A stretch of 64,000 nt of DNA from Nitrosomonadales bacterium (GCA_016208015.1 JACQYW010000008.1:1-64000), one strand, 5' to 3'. Counted from the stretch's first letter, positions 30,012 through 43,866 are shown. Notes: generated by a model from the sequence alone, not told the origin. A program made the numbers and translations.

Positions 30012-31295
30012 ATGGCAAAAGAAATGCGTTCACCACGTTTCATCAGCGCGCTGACCAAGAATACCGTGGCATTGGTATTGGCAGGTGGGCGCGGCAGCCG
30101 CTTGCATAATCTGACAGACTGGAACGCGAAACCGGCGGTGCAGTTCGGCGGCAAGTTCCGCATCATCGATTTCCCGTTGTCCAACTGCATCAACTCCGGC
30201 ATCCGCCGCGTCGGTGTGGTGACGCAGTACAAGGCGCACACACTGATCGAGCACATCCAGAAGGGCTGGGGCTTCCTGCGCGGCGAGTTCAACGAGTTCG
30301 TCGCTCTGCTGCCGGCGCAACAGCGCATACAGGAAGAGTGGTATCGCGGTACGGCGGATGCGGTGTTCCAGAACATCGACATCCTGCGCAGCTACAACCC
30401 CGAATACATCGTCATCCTCGCCGGCGATCACATCTACAAGATGGACTACGGCGAGATGCTGGCTTATCACGTGAGCAGCGAAGCGGACATGACTGTGGGT
30501 TGTATCGAGGTGCCGGTGAAGGACGCGACCGCCTTCGGCGTGATGACCGTGGATGAAAAAGACCGTATCGTCAAATTCGACGAGAAACCGGCGGATCCGA
30601 AGGAGATACCGGGCAAGCCCGGGCGCGCACTGGCCAGCATGGGCATCTACGTGTTCAACGCCAGTTTCCTGTATGAGCAGCTGATTCGCGATGCGGACAC
30701 CAAGAAATCCACACATGATTTCGGCCATGACATCATCCCTTATCTCATCGACCGCTACCGCGTGTTTGCGCATCGTTTCGAGAACAGTTGTGTCGGCATG
30801 GTCGATCACGGGCAGGCTTACTGGCGCGACGTAGGAACCATCGATGCCTATTGGCAGGCCAATATGGAGATGGTCAATGTGGTGCCCGACCTCGATCTGT
30901 ACGACAAGAGCTGGCCAATCTGGACCTACCAGGAACAGTTGCCACCGGCGAAGTTCGTGTTCAACGACGAGGAGCGACGCGGTGTGGCAATAGATTCTAT
31001 GGTCTCGGGCGGCTGCATCATCAGCGGTGCCAGGGTGCACCATTCGCTGCTGTTTTCGGATATTCGCGTGGGCGAGCGCAGCGAGATCAACGACTCGGTG
31101 ATTCTGTCCGGCGCGCGTATCGGCGCAGACGTGAAATTGAAGCGCGTGGTGCTGGATAATAATTGCGAGATACCGGACGGGATGGAGATCGGTTTCGATC
31201 ACGAAGAGGATGCCCGTCGTTTCCATGTCTCACCCGGCGGTGTCACGCTGGTGACGCCGGATATGCTGGGGCAGTCGATTCACCATATACGTTGA
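30012..31295 (+). CDS. glgC: Glucose-1-phosphate adenylyltransferase
   Basis: Makes ADP-glucose from glucose-1-phosphate and ATP, the committed and usually allosterically controlled step of glycogen synthesis. A 427-aa protein with the nucleotidyltransferase loop [13 protein letters not shown], the sugar-phosphate site FIDFPLSNC-like stretch [14 protein letters not shown], the catalytic Asp in [13 protein letters not shown], and a C-terminal left-handed beta-helix ([17 protein letters not shown]). It lies 46 bases after glgA with a GGGGAGATGG ribosome binding site. Confidence 0.95.
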   Translation: MAKEMRSPRFISALTKNTVALVLAGGRGSRLHNLTDWNAKPAVQFGGKFRIIDFPLSNCINSGIRRVGVVTQYKAHTLIEHIQKGWGFLRGEFNEFVALLPAQQRIQEEWYRGTADAVFQNIDILRSYNPEYIVILAGDHIYKMDYGEMLAYHVSSEADMTVGCIEVPVKDATAFGVMTVDEKDRIVKFDEKPADPKEIPGKPGRALASMGIYVFNASFLYEQLIRDADTKKSTHDFGHDIIPYLIDRYRVFAHRFENSCVGMVDHGQAYWRDVGTIDAYWQANMEMVNVVPDLDLYDKSWPIWTYQEQLPPAKFVFNDEERRGVAIDSMVSGGCIISGARVHHSLLFSDIRVGERSEINDSVILSGARIGADVKLKRVVLDNNCEIPDGMEIGFDHEEDARRFHVSPGGVTLVTPDMLGQSIHHIR

Positions 31296-31313
31296 ACCAT
31301 CTGAGGAACTGTT

Positions 31314-33071
31314 TTGGATAAAGTCAAGTCGCAAGCCGAGGCACGCAAGGATGCGGGCAGGAAGCTGCATCTCATTCTGTGCTGGCACATGCATCAACCC
31401 GATTACCGGGAATACCTGCACGGCGAGTATGTGCTGCCGTGGACCTATCTCCACGCCATGAAGGATTACACCGACATGGTGTTTCATCTGGAGCAGCATC
31501 CGCATGCCAGGGCGGTGGTGAACTTCGTCCCCATTCTTGCCGAGCAGCTGCAGGATTACCAGCAGCAATTCCAGTCCGGCCAGATGCGCGATCCGCTGCT
31601 TGCAATGCTGGGTATGGAGGACCTGGACGGGATAGGCGAAGCCGAGCGCCGGCATATCCTGGACAGCTGTTTCAAGAGCAACCATACCAAGATGCTGCAA
31701 CCCTATCGCGCGTATCAGCATCTGTTCGATATGCAGCGCCTGCTGGAGGGGCACGGCCGCGAGAACGTGACCTATCTGTCCGGCCAATATCTGGCCGACC
31801 TGCTGGTGTGGTACCACCTGGTCTGGATGGGCGAGAGCGTGCGGCGCAGCAGCGAGCTGGTGGCGCGACTGATGACCAAGGGCAGCCAGTTCAGCTATAC
31901 CGAGCGCAGGGAACTGTTCGAACTGATAGGCGCACTCATCGCCGACATCCTGCCGCGTTACCGCAAGCTCGCCGAACGCGGCCAGATCGAGATCTCGACC
32001 ACGCCATACAACCATCCCATCATGCCGCTGATGCTGGATTTCACTTCGGCGCGCGAGAGTGAGCCCGAGGCGCCATTGCCGCAGTCGGCGCAATATCCCG
32101 GAGGACGATCGCGCATCCATGCGCATCTGTCCAACGCGGTGGAGAGCCACATGCAGAATTTCGGCGCAGCACCGCATGGCATGTGGCCTTCGGAAGGCGG
32201 TGTGTCGCGGGCCACCCTGAAACTGCTGGCGGAGCACGGCTGCGAATGGACGGCGACCGGGCAGGCGGTGCTGGCCAACAGCCTGCGCCGCGAGATGAAC
32301 GACAATCCGCTGCCGGGCAGCTCCGGCTATTTGTACAAGCCCTATCTGGTCGAGACCGGCGGCAAGCCTATCCATTGTTTCTTCCGCGACGACCACCTGT
32401 CCGACAAGATCGGTTTCGAATATGCCAAGTGGCGGGGCGACGATGCCGCCGCCGATTTCGTCCATCATCTGGAAGAGATATTGCATCATGCGCCGGGCGA
32501 GGACGACCCCGTGGTCACAGTGATCCTGGATGGCGAGAACGCTTGGGAATACTACCCGTACAACGCATATTATTTCCTGTCCGAGCTGTATACCAAGCTT
32601 GAGGAGCATCCCGCCATCAGCACCACGACGTTCCACGAATGCGTGCAGGGCCTGGGCGATCCCGAATCGCGGGTGACGCCGAGCAGGTTGCAGCAACTCG
32701 TTGCGGGCAGCTGGGTGTACGGTACCTTCAGCACCTGGATAGGTTCTCCGGACAAGAACCGCGGCTGGGATCTGTTGTGCGAGGCCAAGCGCAGTTACGA
32801 CATCGTCATGGCGAGCGGCCGTCTGAATGCCGACGAGATGCGGCTGGCGACCGAACAGCTTGCCGACTGCGAAGGTTCGGACTGGTTCTGGTGGTTCGGC
32901 GATTACAACTCGGCAATGAGTGTCGCTTCGTTCGATAACCTGTTCCGCCGCAACCTTTCCAATCTGTATCGATTACTCAAACTGACGCCGCCGCTGGAAT
33001 TGCTGCATGTCATCAGTGTCGGCAGCGGCGATCCGGCCATGGGTGGAGCGATGCGTCGCTCTGAAGTTTAA
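31314..33071 (+). CDS. Glycoside hydrolase family 57 protein, probable alpha-amylase/amylopullulanase-like
   Basis: A 585-aa cytoplasmic GH57 protein (no signal peptide) likely to hydrolyse or rearrange alpha-glucan. Conserved region 1 is CWHMHQPDY (residues 24-31), region 2 is GQIEISTTPYNHPIMP, region 3 is GMWPSEGGVS with the putative nucleophile Glu, and region 4 is VILDGENAWE with the acid/base Asp. The start is TTG at 31314, backed by TGAGGAA upstream; no nearby in-frame ATG covers region 1. It starts 18 bases after glgC. Substrate specificity cannot be read from the sequence. Confidence 0.82.
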   Translation: MDKVKSQAEARKDAGRKLHLILCWHMHQPDYREYLHGEYVLPWTYLHAMKDYTDMVFHLEQHPHARAVVNFVPILAEQLQDYQQQFQSGQMRDPLLAMLGMEDLDGIGEAERRHILDSCFKSNHTKMLQPYRAYQHLFDMQRLLEGHGRENVTYLSGQYLADLLVWYHLVWMGESVRRSSELVARLMTKGSQFSYTERRELFELIGALIADILPRYRKLAERGQIEISTTPYNHPIMPLMLDFTSARESEPEAPLPQSAQYPGGRSRIHAHLSNAVESHMQNFGAAPHGMWPSEGGVSRATLKLLAEHGCEWTATGQAVLANSLRREMNDNPLPGSSGYLYKPYLVETGGKPIHCFFRDDHLSDKIGFEYAKWRGDDAAADFVHHLEEILHHAPGEDDPVVTVILDGENAWEYYPYNAYYFLSELYTKLEEHPAISTTTFHECVQGLGDPESRVTPSRLQQLVAGSWVYGTFSTWIGSPDKNRGWDLLCEAKRSYDIVMASGRLNADEMRLATEQLADCEGSDWFWWFGDYNSAMSVASFDNLFRRNLSNLYRLLKLTPPLELLHVISVGSGDPAMGGAMRRSEV

Positions 33072-33089
33072 TAAATCGAAAGACTGAGC

Positions 33090-35099
33090 ATGGCAAAATC
33101 GATCTCTTTGTTGCTTGGGGTGCATGCGCACCAGCCGGTGGGAAACTTCACCCATGTACTGGACGATGCGCATGTGCGTTGTTACGGCCCTTTCCTGCGC
33201 GTGCTGCACCGCTATCCGGCGTTCAAGTTCGCCATCCACATCAGCGGCTGGTTGCTGGACTACATGCTCGTTAATTATCCGGACGATATGAAGCTGTTGC
33301 GCGAGATGGTGCAACGCGGACAGGCGGAACTGGTCGGCGCCGGATATACCGAGCCGGTGCTGGCGGTGATCCCGGAAGTGGATCGTCTGGGGCAGTTGCA
33401 GCGCATGTCGGATCGTCTGGAAGAGACCCTGGGACAGCGTCCGCAGGGTGCGTGGCTGACCGAGCGTGTGTGGGAGGCGACAGTGGTGCCTTCCCTGGCA
33501 GACTCCGGCATACGCTATTCCACCGTGGACGATTACCATTTCCTCTGTACCGGCAAACATGTGGGCGATCTGGACGGTTACTACACCACCGAAGAGAACG
33601 GCCGCCAGCTCGATCTGTTCCCGATCTCCGAAGCGCTGCGTTACCGCCTGCCGTTCTCGCCTGCACAGGAAGTGGTGAGTTATCTGGAGAGTCTAGCGAA
33701 GGAGGAAGGGGCTCCGGCGGCGATCTATTTCGACGATATCGAGAAGTTTGGCATCTGGCCGGAGACTTATAACTGGGTGTACGAGCGCGGCTGGCTGACG
33801 CAGTTCATCGAAGGGGTGCTGGCTTCGAGCATCATCAAGACCGAGCGCTATTGCGACTACCATGCGCGGGCCAAGACGCGCGGCGTGGTGTATCTGCCGA
33901 CCACGTCCTATATCGAGATGAACGAGTGGACACTGCCGGTGCCGGCCGCACATCACTATGCCGATCTGGTACAGGCGTCGAAATCATCCGGCCAGTTCGA
34001 GCAGAGCAAATCGTTTCTGCGCGGCGGTATCTGGAAGAATTTCCTGATGCGTTATCCCGAGTCGAACTGGATGCACAAACGTATGCTGGGACTGTCGCGG
34101 CGCATGCATGCCATGCCGAAGAAGAAACAGACGCAGGAGATGCTGGATGCGCTGTACGAAGCGCAGGCCAACGACGCCTACTGGCACGGACTGTTCGGCG
34201 GCTTGTATCTGCCGCATCTGCGCCGTGCCATCTATAACGCCATCGTCAAGCTGGAAGCAATGCTGGATGCGGTTGCGCCGCGCCAGCAGAAACTGGCGGT
34301 CGATCTGGATATGGACGGGGTCGACGAGGTGTTCCTGCAGAACGGCGTGTTGCAGGCGGTGATACGCCAGGACGGCAGTGCCGCGATATGCGAGTTCGAT
34401 GCCTATCGCCTGTGCCACAACTTCGCCGACACGCTTTCCATGCCGCATGAGCATTACCATCGCAAGGTGCACGCGCAAACGGGCACGGAGCATCAGGGTG
34501 AGGGCATCGCCAATCCGCATGAGCGGATCAGCCACAAGCATGTCATCACGCAGGAAGATATGGCGATCGACGAGGGTCAGAAGCTGATGTTCCTGGACAC
34601 CTGGTCGGCCGGCGAAGGCGAAACGACTCCATCGTATGCGCCGAGCAAATATGCGGGCATGCCACTGGGGGCCGCGTTCGAGGCTTCACTGGGTACCGGC
34701 AAGGTGCGCAAATCCATCGTGCTGGACGATACGCGCTTGTATGCCGCCTATCACTTCGACGGTATCGGCGCGGGCATATTCCGCGTGACGGCCAATGTTG
34801 CCATGCCGAGTTGTGACGGGCCTGCGGGTCGTTTCCGCGTGGGCGAAGAGATCATGGGCGGGTTCGGGCAGTTGCTGCAACTGGATGCAGTGCAACACAT
34901 CGTTTTGGAAGACGCGGTGCTGGGTGGAAAACTGAAGGTCTCGGTGAATCGTCCCGTGTCGCTGGATTCGCAGCCTTGCTTCAGCGTATCGCAGTCAGAG
35001 GCCGGCTTTGAAAAGATCATGCAGGCCGTGGTGCTGACGTTCGAATGCGTGCTGACAGAGCAGGACGCCACGCTGGAATTTTGTATGGAGGTCGCGTGA
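33090..35099 (+). CDS. Glycoside hydrolase family 57 4-alpha-glucanotransferase-like enzyme
   Basis: A 669-aa GH57 enzyme of the Thermococcus 4-alpha-glucanotransferase type. Region 1 is HAHQP (12-16), region 2 GQAELVG, region 3 GAWLTERVWE with the predicted nucleophile Glu125, and region 4 YFDDIEKFG with the acid/base at Asp215 or Asp216. These align well with Glu123 and Asp214 of the thermophile enzyme. The C-terminal half is the beta-rich domain of this group. Predicted role: transferring maltooligosaccharides during glycogen turnover, replacing MalQ. It follows the other GH57 gene by 18 bases. Confidence 0.83.
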   Translation: MAKSISLLLGVHAHQPVGNFTHVLDDAHVRCYGPFLRVLHRYPAFKFAIHISGWLLDYMLVNYPDDMKLLREMVQRGQAELVGAGYTEPVLAVIPEVDRLGQLQRMSDRLEETLGQRPQGAWLTERVWEATVVPSLADSGIRYSTVDDYHFLCTGKHVGDLDGYYTTEENGRQLDLFPISEALRYRLPFSPAQEVVSYLESLAKEEGAPAAIYFDDIEKFGIWPETYNWVYERGWLTQFIEGVLASSIIKTERYCDYHARAKTRGVVYLPTTSYIEMNEWTLPVPAAHHYADLVQASKSSGQFEQSKSFLRGGIWKNFLMRYPESNWMHKRMLGLSRRMHAMPKKKQTQEMLDALYEAQANDAYWHGLFGGLYLPHLRRAIYNAIVKLEAMLDAVAPRQQKLAVDLDMDGVDEVFLQNGVLQAVIRQDGSAAICEFDAYRLCHNFADTLSMPHEHYHRKVHAQTGTEHQGEGIANPHERISHKHVITQEDMAIDEGQKLMFLDTWSAGEGETTPSYAPSKYAGMPLGAAFEASLGTGKVRKSIVLDDTRLYAAYHFDGIGAGIFRVTANVAMPSCDGPAGRFRVGEEIMGGFGQLLQLDAVQHIVLEDAVLGGKLKVSVNRPVSLDSQPCFSVSQSEAGFEKIMQAVVLTFECVLTEQDATLEFCMEVA

Positions 35100-35128
35100 A
35101 AGCACGAGACCGGACTCAGGAAATATAA

Positions 35129-37630
35129 ATGAATACAGTCAATCCGTTTATCGCCAAACATCCTAACACGCGCAGGATTCCGCCGCTGGGCATGAATGCC
35201 ACCGGCATAGAGGAAGACTTCTGCCGTTACTTCAATCACACTCTCGGTTGGGACAAGTCGAGCGTATCGTCGCATCACGTCTATGCGTCCTGTGCGCTGG
35301 TCATGCGCGACCGTCTGGTGGAACGCTGGCGCCGCACTCAGCGCGCCTACGACGAAACGGAATGCAAACAGGCCTATTACCTGTCGCTGGAATTCCTGAT
35401 GGGGCGCGCCTTGGGTAATGCGTTGCTGAATCTGGATGTCGAAGAGGTCGCTGCCGAGGCGTTGCGCAATCTCGGAGTGGAGCTGGAAGAGGTGCGTGAA
35501 CTGGAAAGTGACGCCGGATTGGGCAACGGCGGCTTGGGCAGGCTGGCAGCATGTTTTCTGGATAGCTGCGCGACCTTGCAATTGCCGGTGACGGGTTACG
35601 GCATCCGCTACGAGTACGGCATGTTCCGCCAGAAGATGGAGCAGGGGCGGCAGTTGGAAGAACCGGATCACTGGTTGCGCAACGGCAATCCATGGGAGAT
35701 CGAACGGCCAGAATACACGGTCAGGATCAAGTTCGGCGGGCGCAGCGATTTCCTGTCCGGTGCGGATGGCCGCATGCATGTGTGCTGGGTCGATACACAG
35801 GACGTGCTGGCCGTGCCGTACGACATGCCTATCCCCGGTTACCGCAACGGTACAGTGAATACCTTGCGTTTATGGAAGGCGGCGGCGACCGAAGAATTCG
35901 ATCTGGACGAATTCAATGCTGGCAGTTACACCGAAGCTGTCGCGGCCAAGAATGCTGCAGAACACATCACCATGGTGTTGTATCCCAACGATGCCAGCGA
36001 GAACGGCAAGGAACTGCGTTTGCGCCAGCAGTATTTCCTGGCTTCCGCCAGTTTGCAGGATGTGTTGCGGCGCTGGGTGTACAAGTACGGCGGCGATTTT
36101 TACGCTTTCGCAGAGAAGAATTGTTTCCAGCTGAACGACACCCATCCGACCTGCGCGGTGCCGGAACTGATGCGCCTGCTGATGGATGAGCACGGCATGG
36201 GCTGGGAGGAGGCGTGGGATATCACCTCGCGCACCATGGCCTATACCAATCACACCCTTTTGCCGGAGGCGCTGGAACGATGGCCGGTGAGCATGTTCGG
36301 CCGATTGTTGCCGCGGTTGCGCGACATCATCCTGGAGATCAATGCGCGCTTCATGGAAGAGGTCTCGTTGCGCTGGCCGGGCGACACTGAGCGGGAACGG
36401 CGCATGTCCATCGTGGAAGAGGGCGGCGATCCGCAGATACGCATGGCCTATCTGGCAGTGGTTGCGTGCCATTCGGTGAACGGTGTGGCGGCATTGCATT
36501 CGCAGTTGTTGCAACAGCATCTGTTTCACGATTTCTTCGAGTTATGGCCGAACAAGTTCAACAACAAGACCAACGGCGTGACGCCGCGCCGATGGATGGC
36601 AGCCAGCAATCCGCTACTCAGCGGTTTATTGGACAAGAAGCTGGGAAGCGACTGGCGCACCGACCTGGCCGGACTGAAAGCACTGCAGGAATATGCCGGA
36701 GACAGGAAATTCCGCGCCGAATGGAGCCATGTGAAACTGGCGAACAAGCAGCGCCTGGCCGAGATGGTCGCCCGCGATTGCGGCGTCGAATTCGATCCGT
36801 CTGCGATGTTCGATGTGCAGGTGAAGCGCATCCACGAATACAAGCGCCAATTGCTCAATGTGTTACACGTCATCCACCTGTATGACCGCATCAAAAGCGG
36901 CGACATCGCCGACTGGACGCCCCGCTGCGTGCTGATCGGCGGCAAGGCGGCGCCCGGCTATTTCATGGCAAAACGCATCATCCGGCTGGTGACTGCAGTG
37001 GCGGATGTGATCAACCACGATCCGGCGACCAAAGGCCTGCTGCGTCTGGCGTTCCTGCCGGATTACCGCGTCTCGGCGATGGAAGTGATCTGTCCGGCAG
37101 CCGACCTTTCGGAGCAGATATCCACGGCAGGCAAGGAAGCCTCTGGCACCGGCAACATGAAATTCATGATGAACGGGGCGATCACCATCGGTACGCTGGA
37201 CGGTGCGAACATCGAGATCCGCGAAGAGGTCGGCGCGGACAATTTCTTCCTCTTCGGACTGACGGCAGAGCAGGTCGACGCGATGCGCGGGCAATACGAC
37301 CCCGCAGCCATCGTCGCCGGCGATACTGATCTGGCGCGGGTGATACACCTGCTGTCATGCGGGCATTTCAACCTGTTCGAGCCGGGGCTGTTCGAACCCA
37401 TCGTTCAAGCCATCCTGAATCCGCACGACCCCTGGCTGACGGCGGCGGATTTCCGCAGCTATGTGGATGCGCAACAGCAGGCGGCGAACGCATACCGCGA
37501 TCGGGAAGCTTGGACGCGCATGAGCATCCTCAATACTGCCGCCAGCGGTAAATTTTCCAGCGACCGTACCATTCAGGATTACAACCGTGAAATCTGGCAT
37601 TTAGCGCAGGTTTCAGCCCACGCGGAGTGA
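35129..37630 (+). CDS. glgP: Glycogen/alpha-glucan phosphorylase
   Basis: Releases glucose-1-phosphate from glycogen chains. An 833-aa GT35 enzyme with DAGLGNGGLGRLAACFLDS near residue 130, the NDTHPTCAVPELMR segment, and the pyridoxal-phosphate Lys in EASGTGNMKFMMNGA (about residue 677) followed by IGTLDGANIEI. Normal length. It closes the glycogen run and is followed by a strong hairpin terminator. Confidence 0.96.
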   Translation: MNTVNPFIAKHPNTRRIPPLGMNATGIEEDFCRYFNHTLGWDKSSVSSHHVYASCALVMRDRLVERWRRTQRAYDETECKQAYYLSLEFLMGRALGNALLNLDVEEVAAEALRNLGVELEEVRELESDAGLGNGGLGRLAACFLDSCATLQLPVTGYGIRYEYGMFRQKMEQGRQLEEPDHWLRNGNPWEIERPEYTVRIKFGGRSDFLSGADGRMHVCWVDTQDVLAVPYDMPIPGYRNGTVNTLRLWKAAATEEFDLDEFNAGSYTEAVAAKNAAEHITMVLYPNDASENGKELRLRQQYFLASASLQDVLRRWVYKYGGDFYAFAEKNCFQLNDTHPTCAVPELMRLLMDEHGMGWEEAWDITSRTMAYTNHTLLPEALERWPVSMFGRLLPRLRDIILEINARFMEEVSLRWPGDTERERRMSIVEEGGDPQIRMAYLAVVACHSVNGVAALHSQLLQQHLFHDFFELWPNKFNNKTNGVTPRRWMAASNPLLSGLLDKKLGSDWRTDLAGLKALQEYAGDRKFRAEWSHVKLANKQRLAEMVARDCGVEFDPSAMFDVQVKRIHEYKRQLLNVLHVIHLYDRIKSGDIADWTPRCVLIGGKAAPGYFMAKRIIRLVTAVADVINHDPATKGLLRLAFLPDYRVSAMEVICPAADLSEQISTAGKEASGTGNMKFMMNGAITIGTLDGANIEIREEVGADNFFLFGLTAEQVDAMRGQYDPAAIVAGDTDLARVIHLLSCGHFNLFEPGLFEPIVQAILNPHDPWLTAADFRSYVDAQQQAANAYRDREAWTRMSILNTAASGKFSSDRTIQDYNREIWHLAQVSAHAE

Positions 37631-37632
37631 GC

Positions 37633-37655
37633 GGGCGGGCCTTCCCGCCCTGTTT
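37633..37655 (+). terminator. Terminator of the glycogen operon
   Basis: GGGCGGG (37633-37639) pairs with CCCGCCC (37644-37650) over a CCTT loop, followed by TGTTT. It starts two bases after the glgP stop. Confidence 0.75.
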
Positions 37656-37722
37656 CATGTATCATTCCGTTCGCGAATTTCGTTTTGCTAAACCTGCCTA
37701 AAATTCAAAGGAAAGTGTCAGT

Positions 37723-39027
37723 ATGTCAAATGTAGAGACCCTGAGTGGATTACAACGCCGTTTGAGCGCGTCCATCCCCCAACAACAATTGCGCGGTGAA
37801 GTCGAGGCGCGCTTGAAACACTTGGGCCGTACTGCCAAGGTGCATGGTTTCCGTCCGGGAAAAGTCCCGTTCAAGGTGCTGGAAAAACAATACGGCCCGT
37901 CGGTGCAGCAGGAAGTTCTGGGCGAGAGCTTGCAGCGGTCCTTCGCCGAGGTGGCGATCGCCAACAAGCTGCAAGTGGCGGGTTATCCGCAGTTCGAACT
38001 GAAAACCACCGACCTGAACGCACCACAGATCGAATACAGCGCCACCTTCGAGGTCTATCCCGAAGTGAAGTTGGGCTCCATCGCGGGTGAAAGCGTGACC
38101 CGCGTCACTTTCGCCATGAGCGAGGCAGACGTGGACGAGACCATCAAGACCCTGCGCAAACAGCGCGCTGTGTTCAAGAAGGCTGAACGCGCCGCGAAGA
38201 ATGACGACCAGGTGCGCATCGACTTCTCCGGCAAGCTGAACGGTGTGGTGTTCGAAGGCGGCGAAGCCAAGGATTTCGCCGTGGTGCTGGGCACCGGACG
38301 CATGCTGCCGGATTTCGAGAATGCCATCGTCGGCATGAAGGCCGGCGAGACCAAGTCGTTCGACATGACCTTCCCGGCTGATTATCACGGCAAGGACGTG
38401 GCGGGCAAGCAGGTTACCTTCACCATCACCGCGCATGTGGTTGAAGAGGCGCATCTGCCCGCGGTGGATGCCGAGTTCGCCAAATCGATGGGCATGGCGG
38501 ATGGCGACGTCGACAAGCTCAAGGCGGAGATCCGCGACAACATCGGGCGTGAAGCACAGCGTCGTGCCAAAGTGCGTAACAAAGACAGCGCAATGGATGT
38601 TTTGTTGCAGATCGCACAATTGGACGTGCCCAAGGCGCTGCTGGATAGCGAAGCGGAACGCCTGATGCAACAGACCGTGCATGACATGGAAGCCCGTGGT
38701 ATGAAGATCCCCAAGGGGATGCAGTTGCCGGCAGACATGTTCCTCGAGCGTGCGACCAAACGCGTCAAGCTTGGCTTGATTCTTGCTGAGTTGGTGAAGC
38801 AGCACGACCTGGGGGCCAAGCCCGAGCAGATGAAGGCGCTGGTGCAGGAATATGCGCAGAGTTACGAGCATCCGGAAGAAGTGGTGCGCTGGTACAACGC
38901 CGAGCCTGGCCGCATGCGCGAGATCGAGAATCTGGTGCTGGAAGACAACGTGGTGGCCTGGGTGTTGGCGGGTGCCAAAGTGAGCGACCAGGCTGTCACC
39001 TTGACCGAACTGATGGGGAGTAACTGA
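37723..39027 (+). CDS. tig: Trigger factor (ribosome-associated chaperone)
   Basis: A 434-aa chaperone that binds nascent chains at the ribosome exit. The ribosome-binding signature [12 protein letters not shown] is at about residues 44-55, an FKBP-type prolyl isomerase domain follows at about 150-245 ([17 protein letters not shown]), and the helical C-terminal arms come last. An AAAGGAAAG ribosome binding site precedes the ATG. It starts the conserved run tig-clpP-clpX-lon. Confidence 0.95.
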   Translation: MSNVETLSGLQRRLSASIPQQQLRGEVEARLKHLGRTAKVHGFRPGKVPFKVLEKQYGPSVQQEVLGESLQRSFAEVAIANKLQVAGYPQFELKTTDLNAPQIEYSATFEVYPEVKLGSIAGESVTRVTFAMSEADVDETIKTLRKQRAVFKKAERAAKNDDQVRIDFSGKLNGVVFEGGEAKDFAVVLGTGRMLPDFENAIVGMKAGETKSFDMTFPADYHGKDVAGKQVTFTITAHVVEEAHLPAVDAEFAKSMGMADGDVDKLKAEIRDNIGREAQRRAKVRNKDSAMDVLLQIAQLDVPKALLDSEAERLMQQTVHDMEARGMKIPKGMQLPADMFLERATKRVKLGLILAELVKQHDLGAKPEQMKALVQEYAQSYEHPEEVVRWYNAEPGRMREIENLVLEDNVVAWVLAGAKVSDQAVTLTELMGSN

Positions 39028-39029
39028 AC

Positions 39030-39656
39030 ATGCAATTTGGCACCACCTCGGAAATGACGGAACCGCAAGACATCGGCATGATCCCGATGGTGATCGAGAC
39101 CAGCGGACGCGGCGAGCGCGCATTCGACATCTACTCGCGCCTGCTGAAGGAGCGAGTGGTGTTTCTGGTCGGTGAGGTCAACGACCATACCGCCAATCTG
39201 ATCGTGGCGCAGATGCTGTTCCTGGAATCGGAGAATCCGGACAAGGACATCCATTTCTATATCAACTCGCCCGGCGGTTCCATCTCGGCCGGCATGGCGA
39301 TCTACGACACCATGCAATTCATCAAGCCGCAGGTCTCCACGCTGTGCATAGGCATGGCTGCTTCGATGGGCGCCTTCCTGTTGCAGGCTGGCGCGAAAGG
39401 TAAGCGTTTCGCATTGCCGAACTCGACCGTGATGATCCACCAGCCTTTGGGCGGTTTCCGCGGTCAGGCGTCCGACATCGAGATCCACGCCAGGTACATC
39501 CTGAGTCTGCGCGAGCGTCTCTACGCTTTGATGGCGCAACACACCGGCCGCAGTGTGGAAGAGATCGCACGCGACAGCGAACGCGACAACTTCCTCTCAG
39601 CCAAAGAAGCGATGGAATACGGCTTGATCGACCAGGTATTGGACAAGCGGGTTTAA
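39030..39656 (+). CDS. clpP: ATP-dependent Clp protease proteolytic subunit
   Basis: A 208-aa serine peptidase that assembles into a double-heptamer chamber. Catalytic Ser112 is in GMAASMGAF, His137 in MIHQPLGG, and the Asp is in the [10 protein letters not shown] region. It starts two bases after the tig stop. A short N-terminal propeptide (before GMIPMVIE) is probably cleaved, as in E. coli. Confidence 0.96.
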   Translation: MQFGTTSEMTEPQDIGMIPMVIETSGRGERAFDIYSRLLKERVVFLVGEVNDHTANLIVAQMLFLESENPDKDIHFYINSPGGSISAGMAIYDTMQFIKPQVSTLCIGMAASMGAFLLQAGAKGKRFALPNSTVMIHQPLGGFRGQASDIEIHARYILSLRERLYALMAQHTGRSVEEIARDSERDNFLSAKEAMEYGLIDQVLDKRV

Positions 39657-39698
39657 GTAATCTTGCAGGCTGCCGATAGTTTCGGAGCGGAGGTGTAA

Positions 39699-40955
39699 AT
39701 GACGACTGACAAGAACAAGGGTGACAAACTGCTGTACTGCTCGTTTTGCGGGAAGAGCCAGCATGAGGTGCGCAAGCTGATCGCGGGTCCGTCGGTGTTC
39801 GTCTGCGACGAATGCATCGCCTTGTGCAACGACATCATCCGCGAGGAAACTCAAAGCGCGATTGGCGGCGACAAATCCGACAAGAGCGAACTGCCGAACC
39901 CGCACCAGATCTGTGAACGTCTGGACGAATATGTCATCGGCCAGCGCCAGGCAAAAAAGATTCTCTCTGTGGCGGTGTACAACCACTACAAGCGCCTTAA
40001 GAATACGGACAAGGACGGTGTCGAACTGGCCAAGAGCAACATCCTGCTGGTCGGCCCGACCGGGTCCGGCAAGACTCTGCTGGCACAGACCCTTGCACGT
40101 CTGCTCAATGTTCCTTTCGTGATGGCGGACGCAACGACCTTGACCGAAGCGGGTTATGTCGGCGAGGACGTCGAGAACATCATCCAGAAGTTGCTGCAGG
40201 CATGCGATTACGACGTCGAGCGCGCGCAGCGCGGTATCGTCTATATCGACGAGATCGACAAGATCTCGCGCAAATCGGATAACCCGTCCATCACCCGTGA
40301 CGTGTCCGGTGAAGGCGTGCAGCAGGCGCTGCTCAAGCTGATCGAGGGCACCAAGGCCGCGATTCCGCCGCAGGGCGGTCGCAAGCATCCGAACACCGAG
40401 TTTCTACAGGTGGACACCACCAATATCCTGTTCATCTGCGGCGGCGCGTTCGACGGTCTGGAAAAAGTGATCCGCAACCGTTCCGAAAAAGCAGGCATCG
40501 GTTTCTCGGCCAATCTTTCCAAGCGCGACGACGGCAAGGATGTCGGCAAGGTGCTGCGCGAGGTGGAGCCGGAGGACCTGATCAAGTTCGGTCTGATCCC
40601 CGAGTTCGTCGGGCGCCTGCCTGTGGTGGCGGTGCTTGAGGGGCTGGATGAGGCTGCACTGATCCAGATATTGACCGAGCCCAAGAATGCGCTGACCAAG
40701 CAGTATCAGAAACTGTTCGCGATGGAAGGCGTTGAGCTGGAATTTCGCGAGGGTGTGCTGAACGTGATCGCGAAAAAGGCGCTGGCGCGCAAAGCCGGCG
40801 CGCGCGGCTTGCGTTCCATACTCGAGCATGCGCTGCTCGACACAATGTTCGATCTGCCATCGGCGGAAAACGTGAGCAAAGTAGTGCTGGACGAGAATAG
40901 TGCGGGTGAGATCAAACCCGTTGTGTTGTACGCGGACACCCCAAAGGCCGCGTAA
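39699..40955 (+). CDS. clpX: ClpX unfoldase, ATP-binding subunit of ClpXP
   Basis: A 418-aa AAA+ unfoldase. The N-terminal zinc domain has Cys14, Cys17, Cys36 and Cys39 (YCSFCGKS and VCDECIALC). Walker A is GPTGSGKT, Walker [11 protein letters not shown], and the sensor region includes [12 protein letters not shown]. The IGF-type loop that docks on ClpP is expected between Walker B and sensor regions; IGFSAN may be it. It lies 42 bases after clpP. Confidence 0.96.
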   Translation: MTTDKNKGDKLLYCSFCGKSQHEVRKLIAGPSVFVCDECIALCNDIIREETQSAIGGDKSDKSELPNPHQICERLDEYVIGQRQAKKILSVAVYNHYKRLKNTDKDGVELAKSNILLVGPTGSGKTLLAQTLARLLNVPFVMADATTLTEAGYVGEDVENIIQKLLQACDYDVERAQRGIVYIDEIDKISRKSDNPSITRDVSGEGVQQALLKLIEGTKAAIPPQGGRKHPNTEFLQVDTTNILFICGGAFDGLEKVIRNRSEKAGIGFSANLSKRDDGKDVGKVLREVEPEDLIKFGLIPEFVGRLPVVAVLEGLDEAALIQILTEPKNALTKQYQKLFAMEGVELEFREGVLNVIAKKALARKAGARGLRSILEHALLDTMFDLPSAENVSKVVLDENSAGEIKPVVLYADTPKAA

Positions 40956-41033
40956 TACGGTTCTTGCGGGCAGGGCTTGAATTCCTTCGAGCCCATCCCC
41001 ATCTGTGTATACAGTTAACCAAGAGTGCACATC

Positions 41034-43451
<2,418 letters not shown>

Positions 43452-43498
43452 CGGGGGTTTGCGGCCAAGCAATGCATGACAAATTGTTTTGCATTTGC

Positions 43499-43527
43499 TT
43501 GACCCGCTCGAAGACCCTTGATATAAA
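43499..43527 (+). promoter_or_regulatory. Sigma-70-type promoter of hupB
   Basis: TTGACC (43499-43504), a 17-bp spacer and TATAAA (43522-43527) lie 52 bases before the HU start. This is the best-matching promoter seen in the window and gives HU its own transcription, independent of lon. Confidence 0.7.
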
Positions 43528-43578
43528 GCCGTCGCAGGGCTTTTCTGTGTTTTCAACCAACAAGCAAAGGGGAATCGC

Positions 43579-43854
43579 GTGAGTAATAAATCTGACCTGA
43601 TCGAAGCAATCGCAAAATCCGCCGACATTTCCAAGGCTGCTGCCGGGCGCGCATTGGATGCGACAATTGAATCCATCAAAAAATCCCTGAAAAAGGGCGA
43701 GTTGGTTAGTTTGGTTGGTTTTGGTACTTTCTACGTTGGTAAACGCGCCGCACGTAATGGCCGCAATCCGCGTACTGGTGCCACCATCAAGATCAAGGCT
43801 GCAAAGGTTCCGAAATTCCGTGCTGGCAAAGGTTTGAAAGATGCTGTAAACTAG
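43579..43854 (+). CDS. hupB: DNA-binding protein HU
   Basis: A 91-aa nucleoid protein that bends DNA as a dimer. The family signature [18 protein letters not shown] and the beta-arm [15 protein letters not shown] are present. The GTG start has AAAGGGGAAT upstream. The lon-hupB-tRNA-ppiD order is widely conserved in betaproteobacteria. Confidence 0.95.
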   Translation: MSNKSDLIEAIAKSADISKAAAGRALDATIESIKKSLKKGELVSLVGFGTFYVGKRAARNGRNPRTGATIKIKAAKVPKFRAGKGLKDAVN

Positions 43855-43866
43855 CATGCTTTCGAC